From Papaver somniferum (Eukaryota; Streptophyta; Magnoliopsida; Ranunculales; Papaveraceae), in assembly GCF_003573695.1 (NCBI RefSeq), contig NC_039362.1, positions 199,427,136-199,491,135 on the forward strand: DNA of 64,000 nucleotides, in the 5' to 3' direction. Each line of letters starts with the position of its first letter. Position 1 is the stretch's first letter. Below the pieces are notes generated by a model. The model saw only the letters and a list, made by a program, of their open reading frames with translations. It did no database searches and had not been told where the DNA came from. Of the stretch, positions 45,661 through 57,900 are shown piece after piece. A program made the translations under genes and the position numbers.

Positions 45661-45870
45661 TTAGAGAGAGAATGTCAAACCAGCAAAGAAGAGTATGGAA
45701 ATAAAGACCCAAAAGTTGTAGGACCTCTATATAGAAAGGTAAGATACATTCAATACGTGTGATCCATGTTGTGGAGTGTGCTTTATATGGAGAAATTTGT
45801 CATGGTACAAGTCCTTTGTTGCTCAAAGATGCATTAGATCACATCACCAAGGAAGTTGGGATATTTTTGT
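45655..45870. repeat. orphan promoter-like block (copy of 42.9-43.46 kb)
   Basis: CATTTAGAGAGAGAATGT, then GGACCTCTATATAGAAAGG (a minus-strand TATA box), then GTGTGCTTTATATGG and GCTCAAAGATGCATTA. Same order as upstream of the chimera gene, but no coding sequence lies to its left. Confidence 0.65.
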
Positions 45871-45998
45871 TGGAATCTCGTAACAGTCAACAACACGGTG
45901 GATGTATAAAAAATAATAAGTAAAAGAACTGAATTAAAATAATTCTGTGAAATAACTTGACGTGGGTAGAATGACGGGTTTAACAAATTATTTTTAAT

Positions 45999-46397
45999 AC
46001 ATTAATTTGTGCGTATGCTCGAAGTGAGTTCAGGTGCTTATTTCAAACCATACAAAGATTTTAATCAGTTGATACACTTTCTTTTCATAACCTTTCACCA
46101 TGAAGCCCTCGCGTTGTTGCGTATAAATTTTCATATAAAAATGGTAAGAAAAAGAGGGACAAGTGTCGAACTTCTATTCGTTCCCCAATCCCCTATCCAT
46201 ATTTGCTCGTGTAAAAAATTGAAAATGATATGTTGATCAAAGGATGCTCCCGAATTTAATCCCGCACCACACAATAGTGGGACCCACATTAAACCTTACT
46301 AATCCCAATGCTGATAGGCTTGTTTTTGTCCGTCCGATCTCCTATCGTAATGATTTTCAGGGCAACATGTTAGTCAGTTTATCATCTCCTATCAAAA
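45999..46397. repeat. 400 bp dispersed block, copy 2
   Basis: Direct-repeat partner of 7457-7855, about 38.5 kb away. Differences are single bases and short indels, for example cacacacaatag against cacacaatag. Confidence 0.85.
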
Positions 46398-46700
46398 ATT
46401 TATCCAGACTCTTCGGCGGCAAAGAAACAGTTAAAGACTGAGAGAGAATGTAAAATCAAGACTGTGTACGGCTTAGCCAGCAGCTTCGATCAATTTACAC
46501 TTATCGCTAATTATGTGTCATAACTCAACAAGAGTGTGTGAGCGAAGAAATGAAAATCTGGAAATGGACGGTGGGACCTTTTATATAGAGGATGAGAGAG
46601 GACAAATAAATAATGCTACCTTTCGCCGGAGAGGGAACCTTGTCGGCTCTCTATATGCGGATCCCTATCTTTTGCTTTTTAGCGGACTTGATATTCCCGC
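46398..46700. repeat. orphan promoter-like block
   Basis: AAACAGTTAAAGACTGAGAG, GAAAATCTGGAAATGGA, GGTGGGACCTTTTATATAG and CGCCGGAGAGGGAACC parallel the promoter/5' UTR of the chimera gene at 42.94-43.08 kb. TATA on the minus strand at about 46579. Confidence 0.7.
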
Positions 46701-48290
46701 CGATACATCGTCTATACGTGTGATTCAAGCCTTATTGTCTCTGATAATTGTCATTATCCCACTTTTCTATTCATTCCCCAAAGCTTCATCTCTTCACTCC
46801 ACGAATGTGGTATTGCACCAGTGAGCTATACAAGGAGCTCAACTATGTTTAGTATTTTTTTCCCGCTTTACTTTGTGTTCGTTTAGTACTTCATGTTGAA
46901 ATAAATTACTATTTAACTCAAGACATTTCTCTTTGGATTTTACCATCTTACCTAAATAACTAATCATAACGTTTATTAATAAATGCAATTATTATTATTA
47001 TAAAATGATTTACAATCAAAACCAGTCTATTGCTTAAAATATACAACCCGTCACTGGGTTATAATTTTATGTTTCTTTTAGATAGCTTAATTTGGGGCCA
47101 ACAGAATTAATTGGGGCCATGTATTAGAGGACAAAAAAGGTCACCAGAACCTAATTTGGGTCACCCCTTATAAAAATATTTTTTAAATGACTAAAATGCC
47201 CCTAAATGATTAGTGTTAAAATTTAATTAATTAGTGATAATCTTACTTAATTAGTGATAATCTTAATTAATTAGAGTTTAATTTTTTTCCAGATTTTTTG
47301 TCTGTAATGTTTAGTCTAAAATTTTTTATTTCTTTTTGCCCAGATAGTATGAAAAATCGTCAAGGTATTAAAAAATTTCATTGACGACCCTCAACAGTCG
47401 TTAATGTTTAGATTGTTTAAGTGACGACTCTAAACTGTCGAAGATTCATTAATGGCGGAAGTGTACGACAGTTTTGGGTCATCATAAAAATGATCAATTC
47501 CCTGACAACCCTTTGGAAGGGTCGTTACTGTTTTGGTTACGCATTTGACGACTTAAACAGTCGTTAATGTTTTAGAAATGTCGTTATAGACTGTCGTTAA
47601 TCTCTAAAAAGAGTCGTTAGTGTATGACAGTTTAGAGTCGTTATTATTTTGATCATGATGTATATGACGACCCTAAACTGTCGTTAATATCGGTGAAGGG
47701 TCGTTACTTGAAAAAAAAATATTAATCAAGGATAAAATTGTATATTCATTTTCCGATTTTTACACCCCTAAAAAATTTGGAGGCAAACAAAATTCCATGT
47801 CCCCCAATTAAAAGTTATGGTCGCCAATTAAACTAGGTTCTTTTATGTTTCATTATCTTATGAATCGTGATTTAGGGGGAGGGATTTACGTTGGGGATAA
47901 AATTGAAGTTATCCCGTATAATCCAAAACGTTAAAGAGGCAATTCCTCCGTGCATAATCAAAATTGTCGCGAGTAGAAGAAAAGAGAGTGAGCTACATGC
48001 CGGCCGCTTCACCTCATTCGGTAACAAAACACAATACGCGGAGAAAAGCGTCGTTAAATAAACAATTAAAAAACAAACCTGTTTTGTCTCATAAATGTGG
48101 TCCCGGAATCGTAAAGGTCCCGGAGAGTGAGCGTCATTAAATTCAAAAACAAACTTTTGTTCTAACCCAGGAGACGAATTTGATTTTGTGGATCCCACCG
48201 CATACTTGAAGTGATATTTCTCCACTCAGCTGACTTCTTCATTATTGTGCCCAAAATGGTCACTGTAACATGATTTCACACCCATCAAAT
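46430..48290. repeat. tandem-duplicated noncoding segment, copy B
   Basis: Partner of 44280-45660; see the matches listed there. Contains the inserted DNA element 47081-47837. Confidence 0.75.
47081..47837 (+). mobile_element. non-autonomous MULE- or hAT-like element
   Basis: 757 bp. Flanking direct repeats TTCTTTTA (47073-47080 and 47838-47845; 8 exact, 9th mismatched). Inverted ends TAGCTTAATTTGGGGCCA and TAGTTTAATTGGCGACCA. The interior 47380-47710 is packed with GTCGTTA, GACGACCC and AACTGTCG in both orientations. No transposase. Confidence 0.7.
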
Positions 48291-48608
48291 TCCAGTCTAC
48301 CAGGGTCATTTATTTAACAAACATGAAATATGGATCACAAAATGAACAAATTAGCTTGCACATTGCGATCTACAGAGAGCCACGTGTTTCTTCGTAATAT
48401 GTGTAGTTCTTTCCCGGTCACCAGCACCAATAGCACAACGGCTCATATTCCCTTAAGCCGCTGGCTATTCAATATCACTTTAATCCGCGTGGCTTTGGTT
48501 TGCCGGTCAACGCATACATATGAATGGCTAAAAGTTCAATCATTCAACTGCTCTAATCTTCCCCACTTTACCCATCCACGTCGCTTGTGGAAACAATTTA
48601 AAGCGATG
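48291..48608. other. intergenic, no gene seen
   Basis: A 94-codon frame at 48330 has no recognisable similarity. It ends at the 5' target site of the Tork element. Confidence 0.5.
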
Positions 48609-49154
48609 TGTTAGTTATTGAAGACTAATTAATTATTTTTTAAAATTAGGCATGGTTATTTAGGGAAGGGATTTCCTAAACCGGTTAGAATTCTTGGTGG
48701 TCAAGTTTGTAACCTATATAAATAGGTAATTAGGCCTTGTAGAATTTGTACATTGTGTAGAAAACGATTAAGAGATCGGTGAGAGATTTCTTGTATAGCT
48801 TTTAGGGCTAAACCTAGGGTTTCGTTGTGATAGCATATTGGTGAGGAACAAGAGACAAGGTTATCATCTCTGGTAATTGTTGCGGTGTAACCAAGGGTTT
48901 GCTGGGATTCACACGACGTTGTAACCTCTTTTTTTTTCATAGTGGATTTGAGTTGGTGCGGCTCAAAGTGGACGTAGACAATATATACAAGTTGTATGTA
49001 TTGGTCGAACCACTATAAATCTTGTGTCTTGTGATTTGATTTATCTTTCCCGTATTTTTATAGTTGCTTGTGCTTGGTTTACTTATTATTCATCATAATA
49101 TCTCAAGATCCGTTATTCCGCGGTTGTCAGTGATTCCCTAAGAAAATCCTGACA
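48609..49154 (+). repeat. 5' LTR of the Tork element
   Basis: Starts tgttagttattg, ends aatcctgaca. TATA box CCTATATAAATAGG at 48713-48726. Confidence 0.93.
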
Positions 49155-49156
49155 AC

Positions 49157-49168
49157 TGGTATCAGAGC
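49157..49168 (+). other. primer-binding site, initiator Met tRNA
   Basis: TGGTATCAGAGC, two bases after the LTR. Confidence 0.92.
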
Positions 49169-49216
49169 TCGGGTTAGAGCTTTAGGGTTTGTCGTAGTAC
49201 GATTGGAGTGGGATTT

Positions 49217-52200
49217 ATGGGTGATAATAACGAAAGTACGGTAGCTAGGGTTAAAGTTTTTAATGGGAAGCACTTTGCGTTTTGAAAGTCTCAGATGGAA
49301 GACTACCTATATGAGAAAGACCTTGCTGATCCATTGGGTGGAGTTGCGAAAAAGGGAGCACGCAAAGACGATGAATGGAATACTCTTGATCGCAAGTGTG
49401 TAGCCGTGATCCGTAGATGCCTAACGGAGGAAGTCTAAAATAACGTACAAGAGGAAACTAGTACGAAGAATCTTATGGATAAACTTGAAAAGTTGTATCA
49501 AAAGTCATCAACCTCGGGGAAGATTATGTTATGTGAACAATTATTTAATCAGAAGATGCAAGAAGGCGACGAGATTTCAGCACATCTTGGGAAGTTTAAA
49601 TCTATTATTTCTCATCTTTCAAAAGTTAGTATTAATTTTGATGATGAAGTTCAAGATTTACGGTTGTTGTCGTCATTACCAAAGAGTTGGGAGACTGCAA
49701 GGACAACCATTAGCAATTCCGCAGGGAGCGAGAAGTTGAAGCTTGATGATGTGCAACAAAGGTTAATTGCTGAAGAGGAAAGGAGAATAGAACAAGGTTA
49801 TGGTTCTAGTACTTCAAGCTCGGCCTTAAGTTTGCAGGAAGAAGATAGAGGCAGGAGTTCAAATAGGAACAACAACAACAAATTCAGATGGAAGTCTAGA
49901 GGGAAGTCTAGGGGGATCTCAATCTCGACCTAGAGGTGTTGTTGAGTGTTGGGTGTGTAAGAAAGTAGGACACTTCAATTGCGATTTTCCGGAAAACAAA
50001 GGTGTTAATAATGGTGGAAACAAAGGTAATCAAGAAGAGGTCAACGTAGTTGCAGTTGCGGAACCGGTGAAGGTCCTTGTTGATAACAAAAAGATGATTA
50101 CAGAAGGTTTTCTACTACTCTCTGAGGACAAGCAAGATGAGTCTTGGATTATAGACTCGGGAGCTTTTTTCCATGCGACAGGTGATAAGAGTATTATGAT
50201 CTCTTCTAAAGAAGGATACTATGGCCAAGTATTCTTGGGTGACGGTGAAGCATGCGACATCATCGGTTTGGGTGATGTGATCTTGAAAGTCAATGGTTCG
50301 ACATGGAAATTGAAGGATGTACGACATGTTCCAAATTTGAAGAAGAACTTGGTGTCTGTGGGCCAAGTTTGTGATGATGACTGTGAATTTGTGTTAACGA
50401 AACACAATTGGAAAGTAAAGAAATGGGTTATGGTGTTAGCTCGTGGAGTTAGAGTCAGTACTTTGTACCGGACTTCAGATGGAACTACTTTAGCAGTGGC
50501 TAGTAGTGGTGAAGACACTGACTTGTGGCATAGAAGATTAGGGAACATGAGTGAGAAGAACATGAAGATTCTATGTCCGGGAGGATATCTACCTAAGGTG
50601 AAGTCTATTGATATGAGTTTTTGTGAAGACTGTGTTCTTGGAAAGCAAAAACGGGTTAGTTTCAGCAGAGCAGGAAGAGACTTGAGAAGTCAAAAACTTG
50701 ATTTGGTTCACACGGATGTATGGGGACCAATTGATGTTGCATCTCACAGCGGGTTCCAGTATTATGTCACCTTTATTGATGATCACTCAAGGAAAGTGTG
50801 GCTTTACTTCATGAAGAATAAGTTCGAGGTGTATGAAGTGTTTAAGAAGTGGTTGAAACATAAACTGGTCTGAAGTTGAAGTGTCTAAGCTCTGACAACG
50901 GTGGTGAGTATGACAAGACAGAATTCTTACAGTTATGTGCTACAAATGGAATTCGTTTGGAGAGGACAGTTCCAAGGACACCACGGGAGAATGGAGTAGC
51001 AGAACGTATGAAATGGACGTTGAATGCACGTGAAAGGTGCATGAGGTTGCAGTCTAGTTTTCCCGAGACCCTCTGGGCACATGCAACAGAGACGGCTGCT
51101 TATCTAATTAACAGAACACCTAGTAGTCCATTAGATATGAAGATACCATAGGAGGTTTGGACTGGCAAAAAGGTAAATCTTTCCTATTTGAAAGTTTTTG
51201 GTGGTATTGGTTATGTTCATCTTAGTCCCGGTGAGAGGTCTAAGATAGGTGCTCAAGCAAAAAAGTGTATATTCCTTGGTTATGGAATTGACGCTTTTGG
51301 GTATAAACTTTGGGACTATGAGGGTCACAAAGTTATTAGAAGTAGAGATGTCACTTTTAATGAGAATGAGCTGTACAAGGACATGAATATAACACAAGTT
51401 GAAGATGTCAGGTCAAGCAACGTCGATAACGAGTTGTATATCGATATAAATGATGTTTCTGGAAGAAGTGTGGAACAAGAAGAGCATGATTTTGCTTCTG
51501 GCAGAGAAGTACAAGTTGAAGAGACTTCTACTGCAGTGGGAGTTATTCCTACAGTTTCACAAGAAGTACGAAGATCGTCAAGAACTCCTAAACCAAACCC
51601 AAGGTATGCTTTGAATTATCTATTACTTACGGATGGAGGCGAACCTGAAGATATTAAAGATGCACTAGAGGCTGATGATTCAGGCAAGTGGCAACTTGCT
51701 ATGGAAGATGAGATGAATTCACTTGAGTAGAATGACACTTGGGTGTTAGTAAAATTACCAAGAGGTAAGAAGGCGTTGGATAATAAGTGGATTTATCGGA
51801 TGAAATCTGAAAAAAAATGGAGAAATTTGCTACAAGGCGAGGTTGGTTGTGAAAGGTTTCCGGCAAAAACCTGGTGTCGATTACAACGAAATATTTTCTC
51901 CAGTTGTGAAGATGACTACTATTCGAGTAATGTTAAGTCTAGTGGCTTCTGAAGATCTCTACCTTGAACAGTTGGATGTAAAGACAGCTTTTCTTCATGG
52001 TTACCTAGATGAAGAAATTTACATGAAGCAGCCAGAAGGATTCATAGTAAAATGCAAGGAAGAGATGATTTGCAAGCTAAAGAAGAGTTTGTATGGTTTA
52101 AAACAAGCCCCGAGACAGTGGTATAAGAAGTTTGATAGCTTCATGCATAGAAGTGGTTACTCACGGTGTAATGCAGATCATTGTTGTTACTTCAAAAGGT

Positions 52201-53191
52201 GCGTTTCTGACTGAATCATATTATTACTGTATGTGGATGATATGTTGGTTTCCGGAACATCTCTACAAGAAGTTGAGAATTTGAAGAAACAATTAGCAAG
52301 TGAATTTTCTATGAAAGATCTTGGTGAAGCAACGCAGATTCTTGGTATGAGGATCATAAGAGACAGAGCTAAGGGTGTACTTATGCTTAGTCAGGATGAA
52401 TATATTGAACGAGTGTTGAAAGGGTTCAATATGGAGAATGTTAAACCAGTTAGTTCTCTACTTGGAAGTCAAATTCGTCTTTCAAGTATGCAGTATGCGA
52501 AGACAGATGAAGAAAAGGAGTACATGGCTAACGTACCATATTCTTCGGCTATTAGGAGTCTAATGTATGCTATGGTTTGACGAGACCGGATATTGCACAT
52601 GCAGTGGGAGTAGTGAGTAGATATGCAAGCAACCCAGGAAAACAACATTGGGAAGCTGTGAAGTGGATTCTCAGGTATTTGAGAGGTAACACAAACGTAC
52701 CATTGTCTTATGGAAAAGGTGGTTCTATCTTGAGGGGTTATGTGGACGCAGACTTTGCATGTGATGTAGATAAAAGGCGAAGTACGACCGGTTATGTTTA
52801 TACTATGGGGTCAGCTGCAGTGAGTTGGAACTCAAGGTTACAGAAGTTGGTGACATTGTCTACTACGGAAGCGGAGTACGTAGCGGTGACGGAAGCGAGC
52901 AAGGAGATGATTTGGTTACAAGGATTATTAGCTGAGTTGGGCAAGGAACGAGGAGATAATGTTCTATTTAGCGACAGTCAAAGTGTTATACATTTAGCCA
53001 AGAACTCAGCCTATCATGATAGGACGAAGCATATAGATATCCGTTATCATTTCATTCGGGATCTCTTAGAAGAAGGAGAGTTGAATCTCGAGAAGATTCT
53101 TGGTTAGAAAAATCCGGCGGATATGTTTACCAAGGGAGTTTCATCAGACAAGCTAAAGCTCTGCAAGGCTTTAGTTGGTCTATCAGAATAA
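49217..53191 (+). pseudogene. Tork gag-pol polyprotein, broken
   Basis: The original frame begins at the ATG at 49217. In-frame stops: 49283, 49436, 51149, 51728, 52212, 53105. Frameshifts near 49910, 50870, 51820 and 52576. Seen in order: gag (retrotransposon gag UBN2 type); a zinc knuckle CWVCKKVGHFNCDF whose last Cys has become Phe; protease IIDSGA (Asp about 50154); the integrase zinc-binding part with one His replaced (LGNM) and FCEDCVLGKQK; the integrase core with all three acidic residues still present (HTDVWGP, SSDNGGEY, RENGVAER); reverse transcriptase with YVDDM (about 52229); and RNase H with DADFA and STTEAEYVAV. Ends at 53191. It cannot make a functional polyprotein. Confidence 0.93.
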
Positions 53192-53280
53192 GGATCTGGT
53201 AGGGGAGCCGCACTAACAAGGAAGATGTTTTAGCACCGTCAATCCAAAGTTGAAAAATGGAAGACAATTAATAAGTCTTC

Positions 53281-53292
53281 AAAGTGGGAGAT
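53281..53292 (+). other. polypurine tract of the Tork element
   Basis: AAAGTGGGAGAT immediately before the 3' LTR. Confidence 0.8.
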
Positions 53293-53838
53293 TGTTAGTT
53301 ATTGAAGACTAATTAATTATTTCCTAAAGTTAGCCGTGGTTATTTAGGGAAGGGATTTCCTAAACCGGTTAGAATTCTTGGTGGCCAAGTTTGTAACCTA
53401 TATAAATAGGTAATTAGACCTTGTAGAATTTGTACATTGTGTAGAAAACGATTAAGAGATCGGTGAGAGATTTCTTGTATAGCTTTTAGGGCTAAAGCTA
53501 GGGTTTCGTTGTGATAGCATATTGGTGAGGAACAAGAGACAAGGTTATCGTCTCTGGTAATTGTTGCGGCGTAACCAAAGGTTTGCTGGGATTCACACGA
53601 CGTTGTAATCGTTTTTTTCTTCATAGTGGATTTAAGTTGGTGCGGCTCAAAATGGACGTAGACAATATATACAAGTTGTATGTATTGGTCGAACCACTAT
53701 AAATCTTGTGTCTTGTGAGTTGATTTATCTTTCTCGTATTTTCATAGTTGTTTGTGCTTGGTTTACTTATTATTCATCATAATATCTCAAGATCCGTTAT
53801 TCCGCGATTGTCAGTTATTCCCTAAGAAAATCCTCACA
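53293..53838 (+). repeat. 3' LTR of the Tork element
   Basis: Same length as the 5' LTR; differences are mostly transitions. Confidence 0.93.
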
Positions 53839-54480
53839 AGATGCTTCATTTAGAGAGAGATAGTGAGAAGAGTCTGGAAAACTGAAAAGTAGGACCTTAT
53901 ATAGAGAGGATTATCAGAAGAGAGCCACAACCTTGCGGAGAGGGAATCTCTTTTCTTTCCGAATTTTTCAAAATGAAATTTTACTTGCAGAAAGGTGGCA
54001 CAAGCCACACAACGACAAATATGTATTAGGTGGATGCATATCGTTTTTCTTTTTATTGACATGACATCAGTAAAGAAGTTGAGGATATTCAGCTGGTACT
54101 TTATAGTCCGACTCGGTTACATAAAAGTTTTACAGTTTTGCAACGACGTAGTATGAAATTTTCTTTAGCATCCAATGGTAGTTATCGAATAAGGAGTGCA
54201 CATAAAATTTCGACTCCTGCGGACAGAGAAAAGAAAAACTTTGTCATCATGTTATCAATATCACACACCAGCACGCAACAAGAATGCGTGAGAGTTTCTT
54301 GTATATTATTTTAGACTAGTACCTGAACATGGCAACCCAATTTGGATGCAACTATGTCATCATTGTCATGTAACCCAACAAGAATGTGTGCCGTGATAGA
54401 GATTGTGTGAAACAAAATGAAAATCTGGAAATGAAAGAGTGGGACCTTTTTTACACTTCTATATGTACCGGGCTCTAATT
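53839..54480. repeat. orphan promoter-like blocks
   Basis: First block: GAGAGAGATAGTGAGAAGAG, AGTAGGACCTTATATAGAGAGG, GCGGAGAGGGAATCTC, AGAAAGGTGG (53850-54000), parallel to 42.94-43.12 kb. A second, weaker one is at 54390-54450 (GAAAATCTGGAAATGAAAG, GTGGGACCTTTTTT). Between them, ATATCACACACCAGC and GAATGCGTGAGAGTTTCT parallel 44165-44235. Confidence 0.65.
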
Positions 54481-54984
54481 CCAATGGTACTGGCGCCATC
54501 ATCTATATTACAGCTTCAGGATAAAATGAAATGCAAATTCGGTTAATCTGGAACTGTTGTTTCCTTTTGAACGATTAATTGGGGGATAATTTATAGTACA
54601 TATCGGCAATCAAAATCGGTATGGAAACATAAACAGTAACCTCCGATTACTTTTCATATCCTCGATTAATCCCTCTTTCTTTTACCTGGCGTTTTTAGGG
54701 GCACCCGAAAGGATTTAGGGGCCATCAATTTATATCCAGCCAAAGATTCTAGTTAAGGGGTACCCTATATGATATTGAAGTTACATAAATGCCCTTCTGG
54801 TAAAACTGTATAAAAACCAAATCAAAAACAATTCTACTCATTTCAACTCTTCTTTTTCCAGTTTCATATTATCTTCCGATTGTGGAAGAAAAAATCAAAA
54901 CATCGTTGCGGTCCGTCTACTCGTTCAACCGAAACATCGCCGCGAATCGTAAAATCAAAACATCGTCAATTCGTTTATAAAACA

Positions 54985-57900
54985 ATGGATAAGAGAAATG
55001 AAACCCACAGACCTAGAACCAAAAATGTTGCTCGGGGTATCGATCCTAATATTGGGATTTTAGCAAGAAATAAAGAAATTGTTGCTGCAACTGAAGAAGA
55101 ACGCGAAGAACGCGTACCCGGCAATGTAGTCGGTGGTGGAGATTCCGATAGTCAAACACTTCGTCAACTTCAAATGGCCCCAATTAGGTAAGAATCTATC
55201 ATTTTTGGGGTTTATTTCGCTTTAATTCGTCGAATCGAGAAAAAAATTTTCTAGGGTTTTCGGTTATTTATCCAGATTCGGACGATATTCATGCTCATTT
55301 ACTTCCGAATGTAGTCGTGTTCTTCATTTCTCAAGAACATCGACAGTATTCGGGAGAAAGATTTGATAATTATCTGCCGAATATTGGTGGTCATATCTTC
55401 CTGGATACAAACTTCTAATAATCAGTAGTTTGATGAATTTTTTGGCTACCGAATATATTTAAGTAGACACACAGTATTCGGAAGAACACTCACTACCGAA
55501 TGTATATATTGAAAAAATATCAAAATTTCTGATATAGGAAAAATCCCATGTTGGGGCCAGTATTTATTTGGAAGACAATATAATGTTTTATACCTCCGAT
55601 TGTGTAGGATAAAATTTTAGAGTTTCTGAACTCCAGTTGATGAATATTCGGTTGTAAACATGTTTAGTTATATTCCGATTGTTTTTCATTCGGAAAAAAT
55701 ATGTGTCTTCTTACTTCCGAATTTGTACATTCGGGTTATAGATGTGCACTTTGTCTTCCGATTGTGTAGGATGAAAAATTTACAGCTTCCGAACTCCAGT
55801 TGATGCATATTCGGTTGCAAATATGTTTAGTTAGCTTTCGATTGTTTTGTATTCGAGAACAATATGTGTCTTCATACGTCCGAATGTGTACATTCGGGTT
55901 ATATTTCCATACTTTGTCTTCTGATTGTATAGTTTGTAAATATTGTTCCTTTCCTTGTTGTTTAGACAAAGTCGAGAAGGGAGGAAGAAAGTGACAGCTA
56001 GTGCTAGGAGGGAAAGGAGTGCCAAAGATAATTCAAGTGCTCAACAAAGCGAACAAGCACAAAGCAGTCAACAAGGAGTGCAACCAAGTGTTGAACAACA
56101 AGGCAGTGAACAAGGGGTGCGACCAAGTATTGAACAAGCCGCTCAACAAAGTGCAGGACCAAGTGTTGAACCAGTTGATCCAGTGCCAAGAGTAGAAGAA
56201 GAAGGACAACCAAGTGGTACCCAAAAAGCCAAAAAAGGAAAAGATGGTGTAAAGAAGGATATTGCTAAGAAAGCATCACATCTTGTCCCTCAGCACTTGA
56301 AGAAGAAGGGTATTCCAACAGGCACAATCCTTGGACTACCAGCGGATGGAGGAAAATTGCTATTTGGATACAAAGACTCATGGGCCAGAGAAATATACGA
56401 AACCGAGGTAATAAAATTACTATTTTTTATTAATGTATTGTCTATGTGTTATATCGTAATATTTGTATTAAGGATTTTTTTATGTACTTTAATAGGATCA
56501 TCAAGATGCGGTCCGTCTACTTAAACCTACCGCCGCACCAACAAAAATGCTTGCGTGACCTTTATCCGGTGAATGTGAAAGGTTCAAGACAATTGTTGCC
56601 AACTCGGGGTTAGATAATGCCGCCGAGAATTCATTGTTGGAACATGATCGTGTGGCCATATCGGCGTTCGTGGAGAGAATGTATCCTGAGACCGATACTT
56701 TCCATATGCCGTTTGGGGAGATGACGATTACCCCGGATGATGTTGTGCAAATTCTTAACCTTCCCGACCAAGGCACAGCTGTGAAGTTTAACTACACAAA
56801 GCAGTTAAGTTGGGCACAACTTTATTCTCTAACTAACAAGTGCTTAGGTTGGGATGAAGAGACAACAACAACAGAGTTTAGGAGGCATGCCAGTTATAGA
56901 ACAAGACAGATCAACATTACAGCTTTGATGAATATGTTCCGAGGCACCTTGGAGAAGGAAAAGAATGGAATGTTAATTGATGAGCAAGTGAACCACGCTG
57001 CCACTGCATATCTCCTCTGTGTATTGGGATGTGTCATATTCCCCAATACTTCTGGCAACCGGATCGATGCCAACCTTATACAACTTTTGGATCCTCTCCA
57101 TGAAGTCGGTGACTATTCTTGGGGCACGGCATGCCTAGCATTCTTGATGGAAGAGTTGAGAAAGGCGTCGAGGCTAGGAACCTGCCAAGTTGCCGGGAAC
57201 GTGGATCTATTGCAGGTTTTTTCTTTAACTCTATAACTCACTCTATAGTTATTCGGTAGACAATACATATGATGCATATTCATAACTCCAAAGGACGCAT
57301 ATTCGGTAGGAATTGATCCATCTTATTTTCCGAATGTTGGTTATTCGGTGGCTAGGTACTTAATTGTTTTCCCGATTATATATAATCGGAAATATTCTTT
57401 TGATATTAGAACCGAATATACAGGCCAGAAAAACTATAGGTTACTGAACTCCAAATGACGCATATTCGGTAGGACATGATCCATCTAATTTTCCGAATGT
57501 TTGTTATTCGGTGGCTAGGTACTTAGTTTTATTTCCGATTATATATAATCGGAAATATGTTTTTGATATTACTACCGAATATACAGGCCAGAAAAACTAG
57601 AGGTTACTGAACTCCAAATGACGCATATTCGGTAGGACATGATCCATCTAATTTTCCGAATGTTTGTTATTCGGTGGCTAGGTACTTAGTTTTATTTCCG
57701 ATTATATATAATCAGAAATATGTTTTTGATATTACTAACGAATATACAGGCCAGAAAAACTAGAGGTTACTGAACTCCAAATGACGCATATTCGGTAGGA
57801 CATGATCCATCTAATTTTCCGAATGTTTGTTATTCGGTGGCTAGGTACTTAGTTTTATTTCCCGATTATATATAATCGGAAATATGTTTTTGATATTACT

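Larger units (their letters stand above)
48609..53838 (+). mobile_element. Ty1/copia Tork-lineage element, complete but inactivated
   Basis: 5230 bp with LTRs at 48609-49154 and 53293-53838 (546 bp each; I count about 24 differences by eye), a Met-tRNA primer site, gag-protease-integrase-RT-RNase H order, and a purine tract at 53281-53292. Flanking 5-mers cgatg and agatg agree at 4 of 5. Domain wording (IYMKQPEGF, SLYGLKQAPRQWYKKFDSFM, PYSSAIRSLMYAM) is that of the Tnt1/Tork lineage. Confidence 0.92.

Noticed and set aside
46513..46824. 103-codon frame with a hydrophobic tail
   Set aside because: Coincides with a duplicated promoter-like block; no similarity, and the copy at 44.4 kb does not keep the frame.
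48330..48614. 94-codon frame before the Tork element
   Set aside because: No recognisable domain; ends at the insertion site; probably chance.
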